Assembly (NCBI GenBank): GCA_937997355.1
Contig: CALKTZ010000558.1
Span: 1 to 6,963 of the forward strand
DNA from: an uncultured Planctomycetales bacterium
Lineage (GTDB): Bacteria; Planctomycetota; Planctomycetia; Isosphaerales; Isosphaeraceae
Direction of reading: 5' to 3'
DNA length: 6,963 nt
In this document: one piece after another, positions 6,634 through 6,963 of the stretch
Layout of the letters: every line of letters starts with the position of its first letter
How positions within the stretch are numbered: position 1 is the stretch's first letter
The notes under the pieces: generated by a model
Database searches by the model: none
Told to the model about the DNA's origin: nothing
The model's input: only the letters and a program-made list of their open reading frames with translations
Translations under genes and position numbers: made by a program

Positions 6634-6963
6634 GCACCGCCCTCTTACCTCTCCTGAACAGCGTCAAAGTCGCGCTCGGGTTGGGCTTCGTGATCTTCAT
6701 CCATGAGCTCGGCCACTTCCTGCTGGCCAAGTGGAACGGGGTGAAGGTCGAGAAATTCTCGATCGGTTTCGGACCGACCCTTTTCGGCTTCCATCGAGGA
6801 GAGACCGAATATGTGCTGGCCGCGGTGCCGCTCGGCGGATTCGTGAAGATGCTCGGCGAGGCCCCCGAGGAGGAGGAGAGCCGGACCGCCGATCCTCGAG
6901 CGTTCCACAACAAGTCCGTCGGCGCCCGGATGCAGATCATCACGGCCGGCGTCGTGATGAACA
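6621..6963 (+). CDS. rseP: RseP-type site-2 zinc metalloprotease (5' part, cut by window end)
   Basis: The window holds the first 114 residues of a membrane-embedded site-2 protease (M50 family), which cuts transmembrane substrates within the membrane; in E. coli the homologue RseP cleaves the anti-sigma factor RseA. The first helix carries the zinc-binding HELGH (His28, Glu29, His32). It is followed by FSIGFGP, then PLGGFVKMLGE, then the FHNKSVGARMQIITAGVVMN segment, all typical and in normal order. The second zinc-ligand motif and the PDZ domain(s) would lie beyond the edge. Reading begins at TTG 6621, giving MGNLSTALLPLLNSVKVALG, chosen from the AGGAGG at 6608-6613 and because family proteins begin about 20-30 residues before HExxH. 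It overlaps dxr by 13 bases in another frame, suggesting translational coupling. The substrate here is unknown, and no anti-sigma or sigma gene is visible. Confidence 0.92.
   Translation, partial: MGNLSTALLPLLNSVKVALGLGFVIFIHELGHFLLAKWNGVKVEKFSIGFGPTLFGFHRGETEYVLAAVPLGGFVKMLGEAPEEEESRTADPRAFHNKSVGARMQIITAGVVMN

Overview
This is a GC-rich, gene-dense bacterial chromosomal window. Strong third-position GC bias, a long Sec lipoprotein joining a TPR-like region to a TlpA-type thioredoxin domain, and the general style of the proteins suggest a planctomycete, perhaps near Isosphaeraceae. That placement is inferred from protein character only; there is no rRNA or other decisive marker.

Layout: (1) bases 1-126 hold the C-terminal tail of a plus-strand gene, possibly an alpha/beta hydrolase. 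(2) A 223-base gap contains a compact hairpin at 276-296. (3) 350-1726 (+) encodes a proton-coupled POT/PTR-family peptide transporter. (4) 52 bases later, 1779-3839 (+) encodes an exported S9-family serine peptidase most like dipeptidyl peptidase 5. (5) Convergent to it, 3883-5157 (-) encodes a lipoprotein with TPR-like and TlpA/ResA-like thioredoxin regions. (6) A divergent gap of about 320 bases carries a plausible sigma70-type promoter. (7) 5482-6633 (+) encodes DXP reductoisomerase (dxr/ispC). (8) Overlapping its end by 13 bases, a TTG-started RseP-type site-2 protease gene begins at 6621 and runs off the window.

Functional reading: the transporter and peptidase look like a peptide-scavenging pair, in which the exported peptidase trims oligopeptides and the transporter imports the resulting di- or tripeptides. 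The lipoprotein is probably an envelope thiol-disulfide protein of unknown partner. dxr and rseP are a common bacterial neighbour pair linking the MEP isoprenoid pathway with envelope proteolysis, and here they appear translationally coupled.

I found no CRISPR array, insertion sequence, prophage, tRNA, rRNA or clear new defence or biosynthetic system. The window is mostly ordinary core and nutritional genes. The points most worth a second look are the peptidase-transporter pairing, the architecture of the thioredoxin lipoprotein, the TTG start and overlap of rseP, and a few short hairpins.
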